This document shows, piece by piece, positions 8,735 through 16,111 of a stretch of 32,947 nucleotides of DNA. Made by a program: the position numbers and the translations under genes. The DNA is from Aurantimonas marianensis (GTDB lineage: Bacteria > Pseudomonadota > Alphaproteobacteria > Rhizobiales > Rhizobiaceae). The notes beneath the pieces were generated by a model. The model was not told the DNA's origin. It made no database searches and worked only from the letters and a program-made list of their open reading frames with translations. Each line of letters begins with the position of its first letter. Positions within the stretch are counted from its first letter, which is position 1. The stretch spans positions 1-32,947 of the forward strand of contig NZ_JALHBS010000036.1 in the NCBI RefSeq assembly GCF_024195285.1. Reading direction: 5' to 3'.

Positions 8735-8845
8735 TCATTCGAGCGCCGCGCCTCCACCGAGACGCGCGAGCGACGCTCTACCATTTTGATTGAGCATCGG
8801 ATTAATCCAAAAACCGGTGTCCGCTTTCTGGTCCGATGCTCTCGC
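8735..8845 (-). repeat. Dispersed ~110-bp intergenic repeat, copy A (in bufA1 leader)
   Basis: Read on the minus strand this copy begins GCGAGAGCATCGGACC and contains CCGGTTTTTGGAT, ATCAAAATG, TAGAGCGTC, GCGCGTC and GCGCGGCGCTC in the same order and spacing as copy B at 23904-24013. It also holds a 10-bp perfect inverted repeat, GAGCATCGGA (8792-8801) with TCCGATGCTC (8832-8841). The copy lies between the predicted promoter and the bufA1 start codon. Confidence 0.75.
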
Positions 8846-8859
8846 CTCGCCTCCCGCTT

Positions 8860-8885
8860 TTCGCGCCCGTGTCGTCGAATGTTAC
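8860..8885 (-). promoter_or_regulatory. Candidate SigF/ECF16-type promoter of the bufferin operon
   Basis: On the minus strand GTAACA (8885-8880), a spacer of exactly 16 nt and CGAA (8863-8860) match the Caulobacter SigF promoter pattern GTAACC-N16-CGAA in all but one base. Transcription would start near 8853 and run through repeat copy A into bufA1. The cognate sigma factor gene begins about 100 bp away on the other strand. Confidence 0.65.
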
Positions 8886-8987
8886 GTGTCCTGGGCTGTC
8901 ACCATGATGTGAACAGGCTTGAGAGCGGGCGGACGAAAACTTTGCAATGCTGCGAAACGTCATCACCGTCGCACGCGAAGGACCAAC

Positions 8988-9542
8988 ATGATGCCAGTCC
9001 CGCCAGCCGATTTTGGACGACTGGACACGCTCTTGATCTCCGCGAACGCGGGGGATGAAGATGCGTATCGTCAATTTCTCCACGAGGCCGCGAATATCCT
9101 GCGAGGATTCGCCAGACGGCGGGCGCCGGCGGGTGCCAGCGGTTACGATCCGGAGGACCTCGTGCAGGAGATCTTGATGGCCGTTCATGTCAAGCGCCAC
9201 ACCTGGCGAGAAGGCGAACCGGTCGCGCCGTGGCTGTTCGCGATCGCCCGCTACAAGGCGATCGACGCATATCGGCGACATGGCCGCAGGGTAAATCTCG
9301 ACATCGCCGACTTCACCGACAAGCTTGCGGATCCGGCGAACGCCCCCACCGCGAACAGGCTTGACGTCACCAAGGCTTTGCGGCTGCTCGGCGGCCGCCA
9401 AAGAGTGGTCGTCTCCGCCCTGTCGCTGGAGGGCCGCTCGGTCGGCGAAACAGCGAAACGGCTGGGGGTGACCGAGGGCGCGGTTCGGGTGGCATTCCAT
9501 CGCGGCCTGGCATCGATCGCCGCGAAGTTTAGACAGGCCTGA
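8988..9542 (+). CDS. sigF: ECF RNA polymerase sigma factor (SigF/ECF16-like)
   Basis: A 184-residue ECF sigma factor. Region 2 is seen as DLVQEILMAVH with PWLFAIARYKAIDAYRRHGRRV near residues 55-100, region 4 as ALRLLGGRQRVVVSALSLEGRSVGETAKRLGVTEGAVRVAFHRGL near 125-175. It is paired with an NrsF-type membrane anti-sigma gene 2 bp downstream and stands divergent to the bufferin operon, as with SigF-NrsF of Caulobacter, which responds to metals and oxidants. Two ATG codons lie in tandem (8988 and 8991), preceded by GAAGGA; either could be used. I saw no clear copy of its own promoter motif in front of this gene. Confidence 0.9.
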   Translation: MMPVPPADFGRLDTLLISANAGDEDAYRQFLHEAANILRGFARRRAPAGASGYDPEDLVQEILMAVHVKRHTWREGEPVAPWLFAIARYKAIDAYRRHGRRVNLDIADFTDKLADPANAPTANRLDVTKALRLLGGRQRVVVSALSLEGRSVGETAKRLGVTEGAVRVAFHRGLASIAAKFRQA

Positions 9543-9544
9543 TC

Positions 9545-10183
9545 ATGGATACGCAAACGCTTATCGAAACGCTTGTCTCCGACCGGGAAGGCGAAGCGCG
9601 CGACCAAGGCCCGTCATGGTTGTTGATCGCGATCCTGGCGGCCGTCACGACCGGGATTTCATTCTTCGCCTTCATCGGATTGCGGCCGGACATCGGCTAT
9701 GCCGTCGAAACCACCCGCTTCGTCGCAAAGGTCGTCGTCAGTGGCACCGTGGCCATAACGGCCTTTCTTGCCATGCGCGCCCTGGCGCGTCCGGGCGCCG
9801 CGAAAAGGCGGGCGCTCGACTGGCTGGTTCTGCCGGCGGGTCTTCTCGTGTTCGCCGTGGCGGCGGAATTATATGTCATTCCACCGAATCTCTGGGCGGC
9901 CAACCTGATCGGCACCAATTATGTGATGTGCGTGATCGCGATCGTTTCCCTCGGAGCGCCGCTGCTGATCATGTTCCTCTGGGCGCTGCGCCGCCAGGCA
10001 CCGACGCGCCCGGCTCTGGCCGGCGGGATGGCGGGGCTCGCCGCTGCGGCGATGGCCGCCTTCTTCTATGCCGCCCAGTGCCCCAACGACTCGCCGTTGT
10101 TCGTGGCGGTCTGGTACTCTCTCGCTTCGTTGATCCTCGTTGCGGCTGGCGGTGTCGCGGGCCATCGCGTTCTTCGGTGGTGA
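9545..10183 (+). CDS. nrsF: NrsF-like (DUF1109) membrane anti-sigma factor
   Basis: A 212-residue integral membrane protein with six hydrophobic segments after a short cytoplasmic N-terminus, the layout of NrsF/DUF1109 anti-sigma factors. Two cysteines stand at 129 (NYVMCVIAIVS) and 179 (YAAQCPNDSP). Their spacing of 50 equals that of the two cysteines of Caulobacter NrsF (131 and 181 as I recall), which are needed for signal response. The protein would hold the ECF factor at the membrane until metal or oxidant stress releases it. It starts 2 bp after the sigma gene stop and is clearly co-transcribed. Confidence 0.88.
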   Translation: MDTQTLIETLVSDREGEARDQGPSWLLIAILAAVTTGISFFAFIGLRPDIGYAVETTRFVAKVVVSGTVAITAFLAMRALARPGAAKRRALDWLVLPAGLLVFAVAAELYVIPPNLWAANLIGTNYVMCVIAIVSLGAPLLIMFLWALRRQAPTRPALAGGMAGLAAAAMAAFFYAAQCPNDSPLFVAVWYSLASLILVAAGGVAGHRVLRW

Positions 10184-10187
10184 AGAA

Positions 10188-10221
10188 CCGGACGGGTTTG
10201 ACAGCGCCGCGGCCCGTCCGG
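10188..10221. terminator. Hairpin between convergent nrsF and the dsrE-like gene
   Basis: CCGGACGGG (10188-10196) pairs perfectly with CCCGTCCGG (10213-10221), starting 5 bp after the nrsF stop and ending 30 bp before the end of the opposite gene. There is no T-run. Its position suggests a two-way transcription end. Confidence 0.45.
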
Positions 10222-10250
10222 CTCCGGCCGCGCCCCTGTCCCAGGTCCGC

Positions 10251-10769
10251 CTACGGCTTGACGATCGTATAGCCTGCCTGGTCGAGGCGCATGAGTTCCG
10301 CGACCCCGGCCTCCACCACATCCGCGTATTCGACAATCTCTGGCCGTGCGCCTTCCGCCCGCTCCAGCGAGTCGAGCGTGTTGCCGCAGGCGGCGAAGCT
10401 GACATTGGGCATGCTCTGGTCGAAGGCCTTCAGACGATCCATGACCGGGGACAGTTCAGGACGCAGCATCGGCATGCCATCTCCGAAAACGACGATACGA
10501 ATATCGACCTCGTCCGCCTGGGCCGTATAGAAGCGAGAGACATTCGCGGCGATGTCGAGCGCCGACCGCATCACGGCCTCGTCGTCGACGGACACCTGCA
10601 GCGCTAGTCTCTGCGTCACGAAACCGGAATCGTCCTGCGTTTGCTGCGCCGCTGCGCCGCTCGCCCCTCCAGCGGCCAGGACAGGCAGCAGGGCGAACCA
10701 GATAGCGATTGTGACGAACTTCGCGACGGACGTCGCCTTAGCGGAGCAGAGCGAGCGACAACGGCGCAT
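10251..10769 (-). CDS. Exported DsrE-family protein downstream of soxD
   Basis: A 172-residue protein with an N-terminal signal sequence (FVTIAIWFALLPVLAAGGASGAAAQ) and a DsrE/F-like alpha/beta domain (DUF1791 type): LALQVSVDDEAVMRSALDIAANVSRFY, DIRIVVFGDGMPML, VSFAACGNTLDSL, AGVAELMRLDQAGYTIVKP. The cysteine in AACGNT is at the position of the sulfur-carrying Cys of DsrE proteins. A periplasmic DsrE-like protein next to sox genes could bind persulfide sulfur; this is inference. ATG 10769 was chosen because GGAGGATA precedes it; that site lies inside a strong hairpin (separate entry). It is on the same strand as soxD, 123 bp behind it. Confidence 0.8.
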   Translation of the reverse strand: MRRCRSLCSAKATSVAKFVTIAIWFALLPVLAAGGASGAAAQQTQDDSGFVTQRLALQVSVDDEAVMRSALDIAANVSRFYTAQADEVDIRIVVFGDGMPMLRPELSPVMDRLKAFDQSMPNVSFAACGNTLDSLERAEGARPEIVEYADVVEAGVAELMRLDQAGYTIVKP

Positions 10770-10809
10770 AAAAATATCCTCCGGCTGATCGGTTTCAGCC
10801 GAAGGATAT
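10770..10809 (-). terminator. Intrinsic terminator of the sox operon that also hides the dsrE ribosome-binding site
   Basis: On the minus strand ATATCCT-T-CGGCTG pairs with CAGCCG-G-AGGATAT (14 pairs, one of them U-G) around an 8-nt loop, and TTTTT follows directly, then the ATG of the DsrE-like gene at 10769. The GGAGGAT ribosome-binding site lies in the 3' arm. The element fits an intrinsic terminator in sequence and shape and would also block translation of any read-through transcript. Confidence 0.7.
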
Positions 10810-10892
10810 CTCGCGGCGGCAATGCGCGCCACTCAACTTACAAGGACAACGGCCATATCACGGCATTCAACCGCGCGGCCCCCGGGTAGCGA

Positions 10893-12062
10893 TCAGTCGA
10901 CGTTGCCGCCGGCTGGCCCCTCGCCCTCCCCGTCGGCCGAGTCGGGCGTAACGTCGAGGACCTGGGCCCGCATCGTCACTTCCGCCGGCTCCGGCTTGCA
11001 GTCGGTAACGCAAGGATCGCTCGCCTGATAGTGCGCTTCCGCCTCGCGAGTGTCGGGGATGAACCCATCCACATTCGGCATTTCGATCGTGGTAAAATTC
11101 TCGTTCGACAGCTCGAATTCCTCGTCCGTCACGATGTCGTTGAGGTAGAGCACGTAGGCGGTCAGCGCATAGACCTCGTCGTCGCTGAGCGAACGCGCGT
11201 TGCCGAACGGCATCGCCCGGCGGACATAGTCATAGACGGTGGAAAGATATGGCCAGTAGGATCCGACAGTCTTTTCCGGCCGTTGCCGGGTCAGCGTATC
11301 GAAGCCACCAGCCAGAACCGGCCAGCGGCCGCGGCCCTCGCCGAAGTCGCCGTGGCATGAGGCGCATTGTTCCGCGAAGATCGGCTCGCCCTCGGCGACC
11401 GTGCCGCGACCGACGGGCAGGCCCTTTCCATCGGGCCTGATGTCGATATCCCAAGCTGCGACCTCCGCTTCGGTCGCCGGCCGGCCGAGGCTGAGCGGTC
11501 CGCCGGACGGCGCGGCGTGGGCAGGGGCCGCCACCGCGGCACCATCCGCTTCGCCCTGGGGGGTCTCCTGCGATGCGGCTTGCTCGGGCGCGGACGTCTC
11601 GGCCTCTGCCTCTGCCTCCCCTTCTGCGACCGCTTCACCGCTCCCGGCTTCCCCGGCTGCCGCCGCGGTCTCGCTTGAGAACGTCGCGAGATAGGCGATC
11701 ACGTTGTCGCGGTCGTCTTCCTTCTTGAGGCCGGCGAAACCCATCTTGGTGCCGCTCGCAAAGCCCTTCGGATCCGCGAGGAATTCCGACAGGGTCGCTT
11801 CATCCCAGACGACGCCGTTTTCTCCGGCCGTCGTCAAGGCCGCGGAATACTTGTAATCGGAAAGACCGCCGGCAGCCCGCCCGAAAAGCTCGTTCAGGTG
11901 CGGACCGATCTTGTTCGCCGCGCCCTCCCCGACCGCATGACAGGCGCGGCACTTGTTGAAGACCTTCTTGCCGGCGTCGGCATCCCCGGTCGCCAGAGCC
12001 GGGGCCGTCAATGTGCCGACGATCGCACCGGCCAGGAGCAGGCCCTTAGGAAACTTCGACAT
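10893..12062 (-). CDS. soxD: SoxD, diheme cytochrome c subunit of sulfane dehydrogenase Sox(CD)
   Basis: A 389-residue periplasmic protein. It accepts electrons from SoxC while Sox(CD) oxidises the sulfane sulfur bound to SoxY. Residues 1-25 form a signal peptide (APALA). Heme 1 is Cys38-RA-Cys41-His42 with a ligand Met in TKMGFAG; heme 2 is Cys233-AS-Cys236-His237 with MPFGNA. The typical tail CVTDCKPEPAEV is present. The two domains are joined by a linker of about 60 residues (130-190) made almost only of Ala, Glu, Gly and Ser. ATG 12062 lies inside the end of soxC (17-bp overlap), so translation is coupled. It is the last sox gene of the leftward operon. Confidence 0.95.
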   Translation of the reverse strand: MSKFPKGLLLAGAIVGTLTAPALATGDADAGKKVFNKCRACHAVGEGAANKIGPHLNELFGRAAGGLSDYKYSAALTTAGENGVVWDEATLSEFLADPKGFASGTKMGFAGLKKEDDRDNVIAYLATFSSETAAAAGEAGSGEAVAEGEAEAEAETSAPEQAASQETPQGEADGAAVAAPAHAAPSGGPLSLGRPATEAEVAAWDIDIRPDGKGLPVGRGTVAEGEPIFAEQCASCHGDFGEGRGRWPVLAGGFDTLTRQRPEKTVGSYWPYLSTVYDYVRRAMPFGNARSLSDDEVYALTAYVLYLNDIVTDEEFELSNENFTTIEMPNVDGFIPDTREAEAHYQASDPCVTDCKPEPAEVTMRAQVLDVTPDSADGEGEGPAGGNVD

Positions 12063-13338
12063 TTTCGAGCGCTCCGTCTTTTTGCAGCCACCAGGTCTGG
12101 ATGCCGTTATTGTGATAGATCGAGTTTTCACCGCGCGCGGCGCGCAGTTCGTCCTTGGTCGGCTGTACGAAGCCCTTCTCGTCGATCGCCCGCGACTGCA
12201 GGAAAAGTTCCGATCCGTCCCAGTCGAAATCGAGATAGAACCGATGCACGGCCATCGGCAGGCTTGGCCCGTCGATCCGCGCCTCGATCCAGTTGCGGCC
12301 ACCGTCGAGCGATACGTCGACCCGCTTGATCCGACCATTGCCCGACCAGGCAAGACCGGTCGCCACCGTACGGCCCCGGCCATGCGTGATCGGCGCCTGC
12401 GGGCTGGGGTTGGTGATCACCGACTTCACGTCCATCGCCCAGGTAAAGCGTCGCGCTTCGCCATTGGCGAGAAGATCGGTGTATTTCGACGTTTCCTCGC
12501 GCTGCTGCCAGGGCTGGTCGCCGACTTCCAGCCGACGCAGCCACTTGACCCACATATTGCCTTCCCAGCCGGGGACCACGAGACGAACCGGATAGCCCTG
12601 CTCGGGACGCAACGCCTCGCCGTTCATCTTCCAGGCGACGAGACAGTCGTCGAGCGCTTTTTCCATCGGGATCGAGCGGGTCATCGCCGAAGCATCCGCG
12701 CCTTCCGCGAGCAGCCACTTGCCGGCGCTCTTGAGGCCCGCCTCTTCCAGGAGGTAGCGGAGCGGCGTTCCCGTATACATGACGCAATGCACCATGCCGT
12801 GGGTGAACTGGCAGCCATTCAGCTGCGAGCCGCGCCATTCCATGCCGGTATTGGCGGCGCATTCGAGGAAGTAGATCCGGTTTTCACGCGGAAAACGCTT
12901 CAGATCGTCCATCGTGAAGACCAGCGGGCGATCGACCAGCCCGTTGATCATCAACCGGTGCTCTTGGGGCGCGATCTCGGCAATGCCGGCATGATGACGC
13001 TCGAAGCAGAGGCCATTCGGCGTGATGATCCCGTCGAGCTCATGCAGCGGCGTGAAATTCACCGAACTCGTCGCGTCCGCCGTCAGCCACGGGACGTCGC
13101 GCCGCACGACCTCGGATTCGTACGGCGAAGGCAGGCCGTAAGGCCGCGCGTCGACGCCATCGCCGAGATACCGGTTCCAGTCCTGCACCTCGGTAATCGC
13201 GGGGTCGCCACCCTCCGCGGCAGAGGCACGGCGGCCGCCGATTCCAGCCAGCGCCGCGGCGCCGCCGAGCGCCAGGCTGCGCTTTAGAAAGCTCCGACGG
13301 GAGGCCCCGTCTCCCGCCCTTTCGGGACCGTCGATCAT
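12046..13338 (-). CDS. soxC: SoxC, molybdenum-cofactor subunit of sulfane dehydrogenase
   Basis: A 430-residue Tat-exported molybdoenzyme of the sulfite oxidase family. The Tat motif RRSFLKR is at residue 14, followed by a hydrophobic stretch ending ASA. The Moco domain shows the cofactor-ligand Cys160 in YFLECAANTG. Further conserved blocks are YPVRLVVPGWEGNMWVKWLRR and, in the dimerisation domain, ITHGRGRTVATGLAWSGNGRIKRVDVSLDGG. With SoxD it removes six electrons from the SoxY-bound sulfane sulfur, so its presence implies thiosulfate oxidation to sulfate without stored sulfur. A GGAGG site precedes ATG 13338, and an AT-rich inverted repeat lies just upstream (separate entry). Confidence 0.96.
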   Translation of the reverse strand: MIDGPERAGDGASRRSFLKRSLALGGAAALAGIGGRRASAAEGGDPAITEVQDWNRYLGDGVDARPYGLPSPYESEVVRRDVPWLTADATSSVNFTPLHELDGIITPNGLCFERHHAGIAEIAPQEHRLMINGLVDRPLVFTMDDLKRFPRENRIYFLECAANTGMEWRGSQLNGCQFTHGMVHCVMYTGTPLRYLLEEAGLKSAGKWLLAEGADASAMTRSIPMEKALDDCLVAWKMNGEALRPEQGYPVRLVVPGWEGNMWVKWLRRLEVGDQPWQQREETSKYTDLLANGEARRFTWAMDVKSVITNPSPQAPITHGRGRTVATGLAWSGNGRIKRVDVSLDGGRNWIEARIDGPSLPMAVHRFYLDFDWDGSELFLQSRAIDEKGFVQPTKDELRAARGENSIYHNNGIQTWWLQKDGALENVEVS

Positions 13339-13356
13339 GATTTTCCTCCGAATATC

Positions 13357-13382
13357 GATATATTCAATAAATGAAATATATC
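13357..13382. promoter_or_regulatory. AT-rich inverted repeat upstream of soxC, candidate SoxR operator
   Basis: GATATATT (13357-13364) and AATATATC (13375-13382) are perfect inverted arms around 10 nt. Inside, on the minus strand, is TTCATTTATTGAA (13375-13363), which differs at one position from TTCATTTATAGAA at 19062-19074 in front of soxS. The site lies 20-45 bp before the soxC start, in the 74-bp soxB-soxC gap, and may serve an internal promoter. Binding by SoxR is inference. Confidence 0.5.
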
Positions 13383-13408
13383 AGCACAGACCTTGCCTGT
13401 CGAGAAGC

Positions 13409-13432
13409 GCGTTCAACCTTTCAGTTGAACGC
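13409..13432 (-). other. Hairpin at the soxB stop codon
   Basis: GCGTTCAAC (13409-13417) and GTTGAACGC (13424-13432) form a perfect 9-bp stem with a 6-nt loop. It spans the soxB stop codon (13413-13415). There is no T-run. It may attenuate or mark a processing point between soxB and soxC. Confidence 0.45.
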
Positions 13433-15107
13433 TTCGGTTCGGTTCAAGCGAAACCGTGGGGTTCTTCGTCAGATAGCCTTCGACGACATCCCAAATCGGC
13501 GGACCTTCGGTCCCCTCGTTGACCGACGCCCATCCGGCGACGACATACTCCCGGCTTGCCTCTATCGGCGTGTCGGTCTTGAGGATCGTCATGTCCGAAA
13601 TGCGCGAGCCGATCTCCTTGGTCGGGTCGATTCCAAATCCCATACCGCCGACGCGAACCATGTCGCCGCCCTGCTGGTAATACGGATCGCTGTTGAAGAG
13701 ATTATCGGCGACATCCTCCAGGATGGCCTTCAGCGTCTCGCCGGTCATATTGCTCCGGTAGACGGCGGGATAGGTCATGGCGCAGACGTTGTGGACGTCT
13801 TCCATGGTGATGTCGCTTCCAGCCGGGAGGGAGGTGCCCCACCGGAAGCCCGGCGACAGGGCGATTTCCGCATCCCGCTCTTCGAGCAGCGCCTCGCAGA
13901 TCAGATCATCCCATGTGCCGTTGAAATTGCCGCGGCGGTAGAGCAGGCTCTCGGTCCTGCCGACGACGCGCTTCAGTTCCGCCTCGTAGGGCTCCCGCAC
14001 CGAATCGATGATCGAGGCCATCTCGAGATCCGGCGTGATCACATCGGAAAAGACCGGGATCAGGCGGTAGCGGAAATCCTTCAAGCGCCCATCCGAAATG
14101 TCGAGATCCAGGCGGCTGAGGAACTTGCCGTTCGAGCCCGAGGCGATCAGCATGGTCTTGCCGACCATGAAGGGCTCCGGCAGCGCGTCATGGGTATGGC
14201 CCGTCAGGATGATGTCGATACCCTCGACCCGCGAGGCCAGCTTGCGGTCGACGTCGAAGCCGTTATGCGACAACAGCACGACCAGATCGGCGCCGGCCGC
14301 CCTCGCCGCGGCGACGTGCTTGACGATCTCCTCGTCGCGGATGCCGAAGGACCAGCCGGGAATCAGCCAGGACGGATTGGCGATTGGCGTATAGGGGAAA
14401 GCCTGTCCGATGACGGCGATCTTCGACCCGCCCCGCTCGAACATCTTCCAAGCCTCGAAGGCGGGCTCGTCCCATTCATTGTCGAAAATATTCGAGCCGA
14501 GGAAGGAGAACGGCAACGCCTCGATGGCGTCGTTCACCCGCTCGGTGCCATAGGTGAATTCCCAATGGCCGGTCATCGCGTCAGGCTTCAGCGCGTTCAT
14601 GGCAGTGATCATGTCGGCGCCGGAGGTCTTGTTCGCCGTATAGCTGCCCTGCCAGGTATCGCCGCCGTCAAGCAGCAGGACATTGTCCTCGCCGCGCTCG
14701 GCGCGTGCGCGCTTGACGATCGTCGCGGTGCGATCGAGGCCGCCCATCTTGCCGTAGCGCCCGGCCAGCGCCGCGAAATCTTCCGACGTCAGCGCATAGG
14801 CATCGGGCGTGCCCGGCTCGATGTTGTAGAGCTTGAGGAAATCCGCGCCGGAGACATGCGGCGGCTGCCCCACGGCCTCACCGACACCGATGTTGACCGC
14901 TGGCTCGCGGAAGAACACCGGCTTCAACTGCGCATGAATATCGGTGATGTGAAGGATCGTCAGATTGCCGAAATCGGGCGCACCCAGCAGGTCGTCCTCG
15001 CTCATCAGCTGCTGCGCGGCGGCACGGGACCAGCGACCGGACAATCCTGAGCCGGTCAACGCCGCCAAGGCCACCGTCGCCGTCAAAAACTCGCGTCTTG
15101 AAAACAT
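13413..15107 (-). CDS. soxB: SoxB, sulfate thiol esterase
   Basis: A 564-residue periplasmic di-manganese hydrolase of the 5'-nucleotidase family; it frees sulfate from the SoxY-cysteine-S-sulfonate. ATG 15107 (MFSRREFLTATVALAAL) gives a Tat signal with SRREFL and has GAGGG upstream; an ATG 15 codons earlier is less likely. Metal-site motifs are LHITDIHAQLKP near 57, LDGGDTWQGS, TGHWEFTYG, LLSHNGFDVD and ILTGHTHDALPEPF. The C-terminal domain includes LSPGFRWGTSLPAGSDIT and YQQGGDMVRVGGMGFGIDP, which places the SoxY arm. It lies between soxA and soxC in the usual order. Confidence 0.96.
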   Translation of the reverse strand: MFSRREFLTATVALAALTGSGLSGRWSRAAAQQLMSEDDLLGAPDFGNLTILHITDIHAQLKPVFFREPAVNIGVGEAVGQPPHVSGADFLKLYNIEPGTPDAYALTSEDFAALAGRYGKMGGLDRTATIVKRARAERGEDNVLLLDGGDTWQGSYTANKTSGADMITAMNALKPDAMTGHWEFTYGTERVNDAIEALPFSFLGSNIFDNEWDEPAFEAWKMFERGGSKIAVIGQAFPYTPIANPSWLIPGWSFGIRDEEIVKHVAAARAAGADLVVLLSHNGFDVDRKLASRVEGIDIILTGHTHDALPEPFMVGKTMLIASGSNGKFLSRLDLDISDGRLKDFRYRLIPVFSDVITPDLEMASIIDSVREPYEAELKRVVGRTESLLYRRGNFNGTWDDLICEALLEERDAEIALSPGFRWGTSLPAGSDITMEDVHNVCAMTYPAVYRSNMTGETLKAILEDVADNLFNSDPYYQQGGDMVRVGGMGFGIDPTKEIGSRISDMTILKTDTPIEASREYVVAGWASVNEGTEGPPIWDVVEGYLTKNPTVSLEPNRSVQLKG

Positions 15108-15206
15108 AGCTTGCCCTCGATCCGGACCGCATTGGCGATCCGGATTCGTCAACTCGTTTTGGAAAAGAAGACGCGAGGGCGCCCGTGAACGCCCTCGCTG
15201 ATTGTT

Positions 15207-16073
15207 TTACTGCCGCACTGCGGGCGTTTCGACCGACAAGCCGCTACCGCGCCAAGCGGTGTAGACTTCCAGAGCCATCAGCTCGTCGGAAAAGGCCGCC
15301 GGATATTCGGCACGCGTATCGCGGATACAGCCACGGAACCGGTTCTGGATCGAAACCAGGTTCCCCTGCTTCAGCCGGTAGGTCGGGAAGCCGTTCGTCT
15401 GCCCCTGGCTGAGATGGTCGGCACGGATATACTGGCCGCTATTGGCCTCGTGACAGGACGCGCATGCCAGATTGAGCTGGCCGGTCCGCAGATAATAGCG
15501 GTCCTTGCCCTTCTCCCACCAATCCATCATCTCGCCCTCGGCGAGATCGATTTTCACGGGCTCGCCAAGCGACTGATGCTTGATGTAGGCGGTCAGATCC
15601 TTCTGGTCCTGAACGTCGAACTTGTAGGGCTCGGCCTCCATGCGCTCGGTCCGGCAGGCATTGATCTGCAACTCGACATTGAACGGCTTTTGCTCTTTCT
15701 CATTCCACTTGGGATAATTCGCCCCGACGCCCTTCATCGTCTCCGCCGCGTCATCGTGACACGAGGCGCAGGATTTTCCCGCCTCCCCCTCGACGGTGTT
15801 CCAGATTTCTTCGCCACGCTGCACGTTGAGCATGCCGGGATTCTCGAAACTGTCCGACTCCACCTGCCGCGTCTCCGCCTCGCGATAGAGCCAGCCGGAT
15901 TTCACTTCGTCAAACGGATGTCCCGGCGGCTCGGTCGGCGCTGGCGCGACCGTGATCATCTCCTCGCCGTCGATCGTAAGAGTTTCCTCGACCGGCTCGG
16001 CGACGGCGCCCGAGACCAGCGCGAGGCTACCGAAAGACACGACACTCATCAGTGCGATGGCAGTTTTTTTCAC
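15207..16073 (-). CDS. soxA: SoxA, diheme cytochrome c of the SoxXA complex
   Basis: A 288-residue periplasmic cytochrome. With SoxX it joins thiosulfate oxidatively to the SoxY cysteine. A signal peptide ends near AVA (residue 25). Heme-binding motifs are Cys102-AS-Cys105-His106 and Cys204-AS-Cys207-His208. The active-site cysteine that becomes the cysteine persulfide ligand is Cys249 in NRFRGCIRDTRAEYP. Two hemes place it with the diheme SoxA group. It follows soxZ after 66 bp, a gap that contains a stable hairpin. Confidence 0.96.
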   Translation of the reverse strand: MKKTAIALMSVVSFGSLALVSGAVAEPVEETLTIDGEEMITVAPAPTEPPGHPFDEVKSGWLYREAETRQVESDSFENPGMLNVQRGEEIWNTVEGEAGKSCASCHDDAAETMKGVGANYPKWNEKEQKPFNVELQINACRTERMEAEPYKFDVQDQKDLTAYIKHQSLGEPVKIDLAEGEMMDWWEKGKDRYYLRTGQLNLACASCHEANSGQYIRADHLSQGQTNGFPTYRLKQGNLVSIQNRFRGCIRDTRAEYPAAFSDELMALEVYTAWRGSGLSVETPAVRQ

Positions 16074-16111
16074 GCAATTCTCCTCCCGATTACAGTGATC
16101 GATGGGCGGCC

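Noticed and set aside
7419-8738. 439-residue reading that fuses the bufA1 region to BufB
   Set aside because: The first part is an out-of-frame reading of bufA1; BufB has its own ATG at 8330 with a GGGAGG site.
8698-8784. 29-residue N-terminal extension of BufA1
   Set aside because: It is translated repeat copy A; the signal peptide starts at ATG 8697 with a strong ribosome-binding site.
13371-15050. 559-codon plus-strand open frame opposite soxB
   Set aside because: Antisense shadow of a certain gene; low-complexity composition and no recognisable motif.
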